A DNA stretch of 43,867 nucleotides from an uncultured Bacteroidales bacterium (GTDB lineage: Bacteria; Bacteroidota; Bacteroidia; Bacteroidales; Paludibacteraceae), in contig CACYHE010000026.1 in assembly GCA_902774185.1 (NCBI GenBank), positions 1 to 43,867 on the forward strand. The letters run 5' to 3'. The translations under genes were made by a program, and so were the position numbers. Under the pieces are notes generated by a model that saw only the letters and a list, made by a program, of their open reading frames with translations, did no database searches and was not told where the DNA came from. This document shows, piece by piece, positions 1 through 8,400 of the stretch. Each line of letters opens with the position of its first letter. The stretch's first letter is position 1.

Positions 1-126
1 ACGTAAACCAACGTAGTGTTTGCGGTGGGGAAAGCGGAGCTACCCCGAGTACTTCCTACTAAAACTGAGTTTTGGTACATGTACGAGGGGTTTGCCCGCT
101 TGGCGCCTTCGCCGGCATCTCTCCAC
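1..126. other. Unassigned tail of an upstream gene or RNA
   Basis: This stretch ends in a clear plus-strand terminator (127-157), so it is probably the 3' part of a transcript that begins outside the window. One plus frame is open from position 3 to a stop at 60-62 (about 19 residues), too little to identify a protein. Small hairpins are visible (AAAAC/GTTTT near 61-76; GGCG/CGCC near 101-112), which also fits a structured RNA end or a 3' UTR. I cannot tell these apart. Confidence 0.3.
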
Positions 127-157
127 ACGTCGATCTCACCCGAGACCGGCGTTTTTT
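127..157 (+). terminator. Intrinsic terminator of the upstream transcript
   Basis: ACGTCGATCTC (127-137) pairs with GAGACCGGCGT (142-152) around an ACCC loop, with one mismatch and one wobble pair, and runs into six T residues (152-157). Confidence 0.75.
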
Positions 158-209
158 GTGCAATAAATATGCTGTACTGAATAAAAAAGTGCATTTTTTG
201 TTCAATATA

Positions 210-241
210 TTTGCATAATTGAATAAAAAGTTGTAACTTTG
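210..241 (+). promoter_or_regulatory. Bacteroidetes-type promoter for the retropepsin locus
   Basis: TTTG at 210-213 and TAACTTTG at 234-241 are 20 bp apart, matching the Bacteroidetes -33/-7 promoter. The -33 box is extended as TTTGCATAATTGAA, like other promoters in the window. Transcription would start near 247, about 20 nt before the ATG at 270. Confidence 0.75.
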
Positions 242-269
242 CAGCGCAAATTACTAATTATCGTTTAAT

Positions 270-452
270 ATGAAAAAGGTTCACATGGGTGGATACTCCA
301 TAGTTATCCCTGACAATTACGTTCATCGCGTCAAAGTGAGCCGCATTAAAGGTTCACACGATGTTAGACTTGGACTTACCAAAACAGACAGCGCTTCTGC
401 AGCTGCCGGTACTTTTGCGCAATACCCCTGCTGGGAAAGCGACATACACTAA
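270..452 (+). CDS. Short ORF of 60 residues overlapping the retropepsin gene
   Basis: This ORF has the first ATG after the promoter, with a leader of about 20 nt and a natural-looking start (MKKVHMGGYSIVIPDNYVHR). It overlaps the next gene by 92 bp in another frame. After about residue 33 it looks like a shadow of that gene (Ser/Ala-rich). I do not recognise a family. It could be a real small protein whose translation delivers ribosomes to the ATG at 361, a leader peptide, or the 5' part of one protein joined by a frameshift. No obvious slippery heptamer is seen in the overlap. Confidence 0.35.
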   Translation: MKKVHMGGYSIVIPDNYVHRVKVSRIKGSHDVRLGLTKTDSASAAAGTFAQYPCWESDIH

Positions 453-750
453 ACTAGCCCTATGGGATACCGGAGCTGAGATGTCCGGCGTTAGTGAAGA
501 ACTGGCTGCGTGGTTGCAGTTGGAGCCGCGCGATGAAGGCATGTATATGCAGTCGGCTTCTGAAACGGTTTCCGTTAAAGTAGCTAATTGCCAGTTTGAG
601 TTGCCTTCTGGTGAGTTATTTGAACAAGATGTTCTGATTCTTCCAACAAACGATACACCAGTCATCATTGGTTTGGATATCATCAAACAAGGCTATTTCG
701 CTTTAAAACCAGAGCAAGACTTATTGCATTTTCATTACGAATTAGTATAA
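361..750 (+). CDS. Retropepsin-like clan AA aspartic protease
   Basis: This 129-residue protein has the single-domain retropepsin layout: a first strand (LLQLPVLLRN, about residues 12-21), the catalytic loop D36-T-G-A followed by a helix (MSGVSEEL), and the late hydrophobic-hydrophobic-Gly-x-Asp strand (IIGLD, about 102-106) before a short C-terminal strand. Retroviral-type proteases of this size act as homodimers, each chain giving one Asp. No signal peptide or membrane segment is present, so it is probably cytoplasmic. ATG 361 is the only start in this frame after the stop at 337-339. The leader between promoter and start holds the short ORF at 270. No reverse transcriptase or gag-like gene is nearby, so it is a domesticated family member. 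Its substrate is unknown. Confidence 0.75.
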   Translation: MLDLDLPKQTALLQLPVLLRNTPAGKATYTKLALWDTGAEMSGVSEELAAWLQLEPRDEGMYMQSASETVSVKVANCQFELPSGELFEQDVLILPTNDTPVIIGLDIIKQGYFALKPEQDLLHFHYELV

Positions 751-790
751 ACTTTGCAGTTATTGCGCCTATTACTAATTAAACGTCTCG

Positions 791-817
791 TCCCTGTCAT
801 TGCTGGCAGGGATTTTT
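791..817 (+). terminator. Intrinsic terminator after the retropepsin gene
   Basis: TCCCTG (791-796) pairs with CAGGGA (807-812) and is followed by five T residues (813-817). Confidence 0.75.
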
Positions 818-867
818 CGTAATTATGCCTCAAATCTGTATAAAAAACTCAAAAACTATCAAAAATA

Positions 868-899
868 TTTGCGTATATCGAAAAAAAGCAGTACCTTTG
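868..899 (+). promoter_or_regulatory. Promoter with no protein gene behind it
   Basis: TTTG (868-871), 20 bp, TACCTTTG (892-899). The block AAAAAAAGCAGTACCTTTG at 881-899 recurs in the promoter of tRNA-Asp (ending at 39904). No convincing coding region follows for about 670 bp, so the product may be a non-coding RNA. Confidence 0.65.
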
Positions 900-1510
900 T
901 GGCGTATTTTGTCACGCACTGCGTGAGGTTTGAATATTTAGGGGTAGTTCACGTCGTGGAAGTGTCCTATTAGTGCGAAAGAAATACAGGACATGATAGA
1001 TAGCGTCTTACGCGCTTTGTTTTGACTCATCTGAATCTGGTAAATTCATAACATGTAACAAAACATTGCGACACTAAGATGCCTATAGTATGTATGTATA
1101 TGTGCGCGCATATGCGTGTACTTTAGTTATATAATACGTACGGCGTGGGCTACGGTGTTGCTGTTTGTTACAAAGGCAATACCAGAGCCTAGATGAGTGG
1201 AACAGCAAGATTGCAGTCCCGCTTTTTTTTATATATATGTTTGCGGGAAAAAATGTGATCTTTGACATATTCGGACATCTGCCTGATTGCAATGCAATCA
1301 TTCCCCCGAATGTGAAGGGGAGTTGCTTTGCACATTTTTGCAAGGCAATTAGATGCCTGAATATATACTTTCGCCGAATACTATTGTATGCAAGCATCCA
1401 TACTATTCAGCGAAACTATATAGCCGGATAAATCCTCCGGCAAAAATATGATCTTTGACATATTGGATTACCGTAAAAAGAAAGAAATTTTGCATTTTTG
1501 TGCGAAATTA
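900..1510 (+). other. Structured non-coding stretch, possible RNA gene
   Basis: About 600 bp behind a strong promoter with no credible protein: the ORFs here (88 and 104 residues, opposite strands) run across hairpins and a repeat, and match no family I know. Visible structure on the plus strand: GTCCT/AGGAC around 964-992; TCCCGC (1217-1222) with GCGGGA (1243-1248) flanking a T8 run; a long hairpin TTTCGC-c-GAATA-(bulge)-GTATG (1369-1390) with CATAC-TATTC-a-GCGAAA (1399-1415); and GCCGGA (1423-1428) with TCCGGC (1436-1441). The T run after 1222 could end a transcript of about 325 nt. I see no match to an RNA family I know by heart. Confidence 0.4.
1243..1466 (+). repeat. Two copies of a hairpin plus GATCTTTGACATATT module
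   Basis: GATCTTTGACATATT occurs exactly at 1257-1271 and 1450-1464, 193 bp apart. Each copy is preceded by an A-run (AAAAATGT / AAAAATAT) and by the right arm of a GC-rich hairpin (GCGGGA at 1243-1248; TCCGGC at 1436-1441), and followed by a GGA-containing stretch. The common layout suggests a duplicated element, not chance. It does not carry a proper -7 box, so it is not simply two promoters. Confidence 0.55.
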
Positions 1511-1542
1511 TTTGCGTATGTCAGAATTTTGTAGTACTTTTG
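1511..1542 (+). promoter_or_regulatory. Promoter of the 39-aa ORF / DUF6169 pair
   Basis: TTTG (1511-1514), 20 bp, TACTTTTG (1535-1542), with the extended -33 form TTTGCGTATGTCAGAA. Predicted transcription start is near 1549, about 20 nt before the ATG at 1570. Confidence 0.7.
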
Positions 1543-1569
1543 CAGCCGCAAAAGTGAAAGGACTGATTT

Positions 1570-1689
1570 ATGGAAGCAGTAGTTTATCGTACTGCAGAAG
1601 AAAAACGTTCTGCGCGCAGACGCCTCATTGCCATAAAAGAGGCTGTTGAAGAACAGATGCGTCAGCGAATGGAAAAAATGGAGTGGTAA
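1570..1689 (+). CDS. Small basic/acidic helical protein, 39 residues
   Basis: This is the first ATG after the promoter and encodes 39 residues, mostly charged and predicted helical (EEKRSARRRLIAIKEAVEEQ in the middle, ending KMEW). Its stop (1687-1689) is one base before the GTG start of the DUF6169 gene, so the two are probably translationally coupled. The pattern of a tiny charged ORF directly before a larger gene suggests either a coupled leader or a partner protein. I do not recognise the family. The short length makes chance possible, but promoter position and coupling support it. Confidence 0.5.
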   Translation: MEAVVYRTAEEKRSARRRLIAIKEAVEEQMRQRMEKMEW

Positions 1690-1690
1690 C

Positions 1691-2173
1691 GTGAATTTCT
1701 TGTCTGCAGAAGAAATTAATCAGACATCGCCTTATCAGGTAACGCAGGTAGATGAATTGTCCGTCCGGTTTTGTACACAATATGGTGTCCATTACTGGGT
1801 CGGTTTTCTGCGTGATATATTCATTCTTACCGAGAATGGTTACTATTTGTATATAACCAACGAGTCTGAAACTAAAGGAGCTGACTCTCTTGTTTATGAA
1901 ACAGTAGTGGCTATTATTGCTAATTTCTTTGCGCACTCTGCTTCAGACGCGATGTTATACATTTGTTCTCCCTCTGATAGCCGACAAGCAACGCGTGCTC
2001 GTCTTTTTGAAATGTGGTTCAATAAAACGGAAGAAGCTAAATCGTTTACATTACAGACATATTCAAATATAGACGAAGGTGTGAAATATTTCTATGGAAT
2101 CATTTTGCGAAAAGACAATCCTGAACATGATAAGATGATAGGTATCTTCAAAGAGTTCCTTTCTGATAACTAG
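1691..2173 (+). CDS. DUF6169 family protein
   Basis: From GTG 1691 the protein has 160 residues. It shows the pattern I associate with DUF6169 of Bacteroidetes: an N-terminal strand region (FCTQYGVHYWVGF), a segment with AIIANFFAHS, the motif MLYICSPSDSRQATRARLFE followed by MWFN, and late NPEHDKMIGIFKEF. There is no signal peptide or membrane helix, so it is cytoplasmic. The function is unknown. I prefer GTG 1691 to the in-frame ATG at 1646, because that ATG lies inside the 39-residue ORF and adds a basic stretch out of character with the family. A strong terminator follows, making a two-gene unit. Confidence 0.7.
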   Translation: MNFLSAEEINQTSPYQVTQVDELSVRFCTQYGVHYWVGFLRDIFILTENGYYLYITNESETKGADSLVYETVVAIIANFFAHSASDAMLYICSPSDSRQATRARLFEMWFNKTEEAKSFTLQTYSNIDEGVKYFYGIILRKDNPEHDKMIGIFKEFLSDN

Positions 2174-2196
2174 TAGTTAGTTTATCTATATAACAT

Positions 2197-2248
2197 GCGG
2201 TAATCCAATAGAGTGGAAACACTCAAAGCGGATTGCCGCTTTTTTTTT
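2197..2248 (+). terminator. Strong intrinsic terminator after the DUF6169 gene
   Basis: GCGGTAATCC (2197-2206) pairs with GGATTGCCGC (2230-2239) with one wobble pair, followed by nine T residues (2240-2248). The T-run also holds the -33 box of the next promoter. Confidence 0.85.
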
Positions 2249-2276
2249 GTGCTTTTTGCACACGCGCGTACCTTTA
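2246..2276 (+). promoter_or_regulatory. Probable promoter of the giant secreted protein
   Basis: TTTG (2246-2249), 19 bp, TACCTTTA (2269-2276). The last base departs from the usual TTTG. The start would be near 2282, giving a leader of about 135 nt that contains the 2287-2375 hairpin. Confidence 0.5.
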
Positions 2277-2286
2277 TAGAATTGTT

Positions 2287-2375
2287 GTGGCAGCGAGCAT
2301 AGGTGTGGTACTAATATATCTTTTTGTATCATTTTAGTATCTTTTTGAAATATTTATCCACACCTATGCCGCCAC
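2287..2375 (+). promoter_or_regulatory. Long hairpin in the 5' leader of the giant gene
   Basis: GTGGC (2287-2291) and GCATAGGTGTGG (2297-2308) pair with CCACACCTATGC (2358-2369) and GCCAC (2371-2375), about 17 pairs with a short asymmetric bulge. The loop of about 49 nt is AT-rich and repeats TATCTTTTTG. The stem would form in the mRNA 40 nt before the start codon, with no T-run, so it looks more like a leader element or protein site than a terminator. Confidence 0.6.
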
Positions 2376-2416
2376 GTGACAAATTAAAGAAATTAACAAA
2401 ATAAAACAAAAATGAT

Positions 2417-5400
2417 ATGAAAAAACAAATTTTTAAGTCAGGATTTTTCCTGAAGTGTTTAATGGTGCTCTTTGCTATAGGCTGGAGCACAAGTGCTGTG
2501 AAGGCAGCACCGTCGTATTTCCGCGTGGAGATTATTCCTGTGCTGGAAAACGGAGCTGTAGGTAAGTTGTTTGCGTGTGATAATTCTTCCGCAAACAGCA
2601 AATACGGCAATTATTTGTATAATATCGGTAAGGACGGACTTTGGACGGTTTGTTCGGACGAGAGCACGCATTGGGAACAGACCATCGAGCACGGAGCAGG
2701 TGGAGGTGTACAATTCTATGCGAGGGCTCAAGCAGGCGATAAACGAACCATGTTTGAAGGATGGTATTGGGATGCAGCCTGTACAGAGCGGCTGAAGTCG
2801 TCTTCTTCCGGCAGCGTTACTTTTACAAACTCATCGAATTTTACTGTGTCCGGAAACGGTAGGACGCTTACATCCTATCCAAGTGCTGCTGCTGCCGAGG
2901 CCGGAACAAAAATTGTCATTTATGCCAAGTTCGTAAAGACTGTACCGGATTTTGATTGGTCCACTTTGGCGGTAACTCCTGTGGATGAGGGAAAATACTA
3001 TATTTACAATCTTGCTACACATAGATTCCTAAAAGCCCCCCAAAATGGGAATGGTAGCAGTTCGAACAAACCGGGTACTACAGCCAATCCGGCAGAGGCT
3101 ACTTTATTTACTTTCGATTCTTTACGCATAGGTACAAATGCGACTTACCTTAGCAAAATAGATGATGATGGTGTAACAGCAACCCGTTCATACACGGAAT
3201 GTTGGCTTACATACAACGACAATGGAACGATTCGGTATGCAAGCGGTAACGGTTATTCTGATTGGAAGGTCCCATCTAACCCCAATACGATAAATAACTG
3301 GATGCATATATGGTCATGGGAGTCTTTGGGAACAGATACATTTTTAATCGCCAAAGGTGATGCCTCCTCAAAACCCACTTTTAACTCTAACCTTGAAGTG
3401 TATACCGATGGAAGTTTGGATTATGGTGCAGGAGGAGGCCTGAAGCGTAATAATGGTATCTATTGGGTATTTATATCGGAAAATGCCTTGCTGTCTCAGT
3501 CGGCGGTGAATTCGCTCAATGAAAACGGTTCTGTTACCATCGATGCTTCTCCGACCGCAACCGGTACCGCGTATGTGAAATTCAATGTGTCGAGTGCTAG
3601 TCTTCCTGCCGGTTTTGAATATTCTTTGACTGGAGGTGACGGACATTTTGACATTGTAGAAGAATCCGCTACATGTAGTGATGGTATCTTGACGGTGCCG
3701 GTGACCTATACGGCGCAGAATGTACATGCCGTTTCGTCTCCGGCATCGACCGCCACAGTAACGGTTACTTCTGTCAATGGCGGAGATCCTGTTGAGGGAA
3801 CCGTAACAGCATACGTGGACTTGCAGCCTAAGTTTGCATTGATAGTAGATGAACTCGATTGGAATGCTGAAGGAGAGACCTTCTATAAAGGCATGGAAAT
3901 TGCTGCTTCGCAGCGTACCTATTTGGCAAACAAACTGATTTATAATCCCGCTCAGACTACTGGCATAGCAGCCAATAATGCAACTTGGACTGCAACGATT
4001 GAAGGCACGAACGCGGATCAATTTAAGTTTGCAAACGGTACGCGAGAAGTAAGCGGAGCATATTCGGCAAGTCTGTTGGATGTCATTTATGCGCCGACCA
4101 CGACTGGCGAGCACACGGCTACGTTACATATCGTAACCAGTTATACAGCATCGAATGGAGAACAAACCTACGAGAAGAATATCACCTTATCGGGTATTGG
4201 TTCTGCCGCTTCGCGCATTACGTTTGCGGCAAACGGTAGTGAAACGCCGCTGACTGCAGAGAGTTATAATTACGGCGATATTATCGGTACAAATCATAAA
4301 GATGTAACGGCGGAATTGTTTATCTCGCAGATTACGAGTCCGTCTTATGTTTGGAATGATCCGGCTGAGGTGTTCGAACTCGATGAGAGCACGATTGATT
4401 TAACAAAAAAGAATCAAACCCTTTCGTTCCGTGCGCATCCGGATAATCCTGTTGCTACCAACACCGATTATACAGCTACACTCACGGTTTCCGGTAAGGG
4501 TACCGCCAATGAAGATGTATCCGCAGTTCTTACCTTGACCTATCGCGCATTGCCGCTCATTCAGACGACTGTTACATGGAATTGGGAAACGATGAAAGAG
4601 AATAGAACGGTTACCAATCCTATTTCCACCAATTCCGATGGCGTTTGGGTACTCACTAAAACGGCAGGAGATGCTGTAACCTACAATGATGCAGCTAAAT
4701 CGGCTACAGCAGCTTACTTGCATCATGAGCCGGGAAAAACAGCCGCTTATATTCTCTCTATCCCTCAAACTGATACCTATACGGCTTTTGAACAAGAGTA
4801 TGAGACAGAGATTGTTCCTCTCCCTAAACATGTGGTTATTGATCGTAAAGAATATTTGGGAGACAATAGCGCACATACTGAAGGCGAATATGGTAAAGTG
4901 GCAAAATGGTCGGGAAGTTGGGAAACTTGGGATGAAGCTACGAAAACGTTACAGGTGAGAGGTGATAATATATGGTTTTATTTTAGCGGGCAGACCAAGT
5001 TTGAATTTGATTTCGAGGTATCTGGCTCCAATAGTTGGACTATAAAAGAACTTGATAGCAATGGAGGTACTATTCGTACGATTCAAAGTTCTGCAGCACT
5101 TACTGCCGGTCATAATGTGTTTACCATTTCTCCGCAAACTGCTCAATTGAATATGAAGGGAAATGGAAAAATGACTAATATTGAGTTCTATGAAGTAGAT
5201 ACCATTTCCGCAGATTATCCTCAAGTAGCCCTGATTCGAGATGGGAATAATGTAAGTTCGTTGGATCTAACCGCTACGTTCTCCAATAAGCGAGTCGTGA
5301 CCGCTTCGCTCAATGCAACCGCTGCGCAGTACTTTGAGATTAGTTGTGCCGGTAAGAGTACGGGCTCGTCCTTTGTGTTTAACGGCGATGATGGTCTAGG

Positions 5401-8400
5401 TATCGGATTAACGCAAAATAAAGTGATTACGGTAGCGCTCAAAGATGGAGTGAATGTCAATGAGGCACAACAAGTGTCTATGGGTAATACCTGCGTGTTG
5501 ACTCTCTCGGATGACTATACGTATAACCATGAGGAATTATCTTTGCCTATTGTGATTGTTTCCCCGAGTGAAATCACCTATAAACATTCGGATTATGGTA
5601 CATACGTTGTTACCTATAGCGATAATGTGCCGCATACGGTTTCGAGTGCAGATTATGTAAAAACAATTACTGAAACAGACCCTGCGCTTTATGTTGTTAC
5701 CTTGAGTGCTCCTACTCCTACAGCCTCCGGCTATGTGTTCCAAGGATGGAAGATAGGCGAAGAAATCGTATCTTGCTCTCCGTCGTTCACTACCTCCATA
5801 GGTAGAGACTGTGAAGTAACAGCATTGTTTGACCGGATAAAGGGAGAATACTTTAAGGTGGGTACTGTTTATTACGATGATCTCGCTAGAGCACTTAGTG
5901 TGGCAGGCAATTCAGCCGTACATAAAGTAGTCACGGTAACCAAAGATACTACCTTAGGTGATGGTCATACGCCGATCACATATACTATTCCTGCTAGTGT
6001 GACGTTATTGGTTCCGCATAAGGCTAATTTCGATACTTTACAAATTACACCAGAGGTTGTAAACATGGCAAACCAAAAGGTATTATCGGCATACCGCACC
6101 TTAACGCTAACGGAAGGTGTAAATATCATTTGTAACGGTAATATCTGCGTGTCAGCAAAATTGCTCTCTTCCAACGGTGGTAATAAATCGGCTTATCCCA
6201 CGGATGAGTGCGGTGTGATTAACATGGCGAACGGTGGTCACATCGAACTGAACGAAGGTGCCAACCTCTATTGCTGGGGTTATATCAAGGGTCAGGATAT
6301 GGACCAAGGTAATAACACGCAGCATGTGGGTTCGGTAACTGCCAACGCCGGTTCGGTTGTTTGGGAGAACTTCGAGTTAGGCGACTGGCGAGGCGGTTCT
6401 GCTTCATTGGATATCTATAATAATAACGTCATCGACCATCGTAAGTTGTTCCCATTCCAGAGTTATGCGATTCAAAATGTGGAGGTTCCGACATCCTTTA
6501 AGTTTGGTTCGGTATTGCGCAATTACACCAGTATCACCACTGGTATGGGTAATCATGGTGCAGTATTCTCGATGATTGGTCCTTCGGAGACGATGTTCTT
6601 GCTGACCGATGAGCAATCATTAGTTCGCACATGGTATGACGCAACGTCCGACTTGACGTGCTATGAATTAAGCGGTACGGCGCAATTAGATGCCCTGCAT
6701 ATTACGGTATATGTATCGATGAGTTCAGAGGACTTCATCTTACCTATCTGCAATAGTATGCACATCATCTTAAAGGATTGTAACATGACGCTCTCCAACC
6801 CGCTTATGATGCAAGCCGGTTCTATCATCGAGATAAAACCGACGGGTACGGTTAATCTGGAGAACGAACTCTATATGTATGATAAGGACCAATGGGGTAA
6901 GTATGCGCACAACTACTATTTCCGTTCCTTCAATAACCTCACCAGCCATAAAGACCGTGGTGCAGAAGACTCCAAAGAGGGGCTGGATGATGCGAAGCTG
7001 ATTGTGGATGGTGTGCTGAATGTACAGAATGGCGGTAAAATCTTTACGACCGCCGGAGGAGCAAACGTCATGGGTAACGGAGGAGGAGAACTTCATTTCA
7101 AACAAGCATTACCAGATCCGGAACGTTTATGGGCAGTTAGAGTAAAATCAGACTTGCCTTATATCGAGTGGGAGTATAATGATGCAACTGCTGCTAACCT
7201 GTGCAACGAGGATGGTTCTTACACTCGCTCAATAGCGAATGCCTCCTTCTACAATATTCACGGACGTTGGTTCCATGAAGAAGATAAAGATGAGGCGGAA
7301 GACCATACCTATTTCTTTACGTACATGGATGGCGGTAATAGCGGACAAGACGACGCTACAACGGCAGCTGTTTATTCGCACGACAAGACCGGTCTGGAGG
7401 AGCGTATGAAATGGTTCAATGTAACCGAGGACGCTTGTGCTAACTGGTGGACAGGAACGAATCCAGAGGCATACTACAACTATACCATGCTTGGCGATTG
7501 GCACCAGTTTATTGAAACCGAGACGGAGAATGTATATAGCGGTTCGAACAATGTGTTGTATCGTAAAGCCGTTTGCGATTGGGCAGAAGAAGGATATATC
7601 GACGAGAATTGTCTTTATACCATCGGCGGTGTGAAGAAAGCCCTTGTGGATGGTGTGTTCATTCCGCTGACAAGCAACGGCTACGACCCGGCTTATCATG
7701 CGACAGCCAATCCTTCGCAGTATTACATCTGCTTCACCGGTTGTAACTGGCACCCCGCTACTCCGTACACCGGAGAAAGCAAGGCGTACACCATCCATCC
7801 GGAAGACGTAGATCTGCATTACATCTGGTTCAATAATGATTGGCTGAACGTACAGCGCGATGAACCGTTCTTCTATACCGAGGACGAGCAGACCAACGTG
7901 AGAACCTATTATGCGTATGTGAACGGCGAATGGGAGGTTGCTACTCCGTATGTAAGCGTAAGCGACGCGGCTGAGACACGTACGTTCTATATGATTAAAG
8001 AGGCATTCAATGTAGCTTCAATCAAGAAGAATGCAACGATTACGCTCTTGCGTGATATACCGAACGTATCAGAGGTATTGACCTATACAACCCAGAATAC
8101 GAATTGTACGCTTGATCTCAACGGACATCTTTTGGCAGGTAATATCGCTAACCTGATTACCGTTAATGCCCCGGGTGCAACCTTCACGATTACTGATAAC
8201 TCGGATCTGAAGAACGGTAAGATTCTCAATGAGGCAAGCAAGGCAGTATATGTACAGAAAGGTACGCTCGTAGTAGCAAACGGTACGATCGAATCGACCG
8301 CTGCTTACGCGATCGATGGAGCTGCTACAACGGCTATCACCATCAACGGTGGTTATTTCGCTGCGGGTACGCAATGCGTACATACAACGGGTACAGGTAC

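Noticed and set aside
270-460. Programmed frameshift joining the short ORF with the retropepsin
   Set aside because: I see no slippery heptamer or downstream pseudoknot-like stem; the 129-residue ORF alone makes a whole domain. Kept as an open option only.
361-750. Part of a retroelement or diversity-generating system
   Set aside because: No reverse transcriptase, template repeat or gag-like gene occurs in the window.
1083-1431. Two overlapping ORFs (104 residues minus, 88 residues plus)
   Set aside because: They cross stable hairpins and the repeat module, use odd codons, and have no family resemblance.
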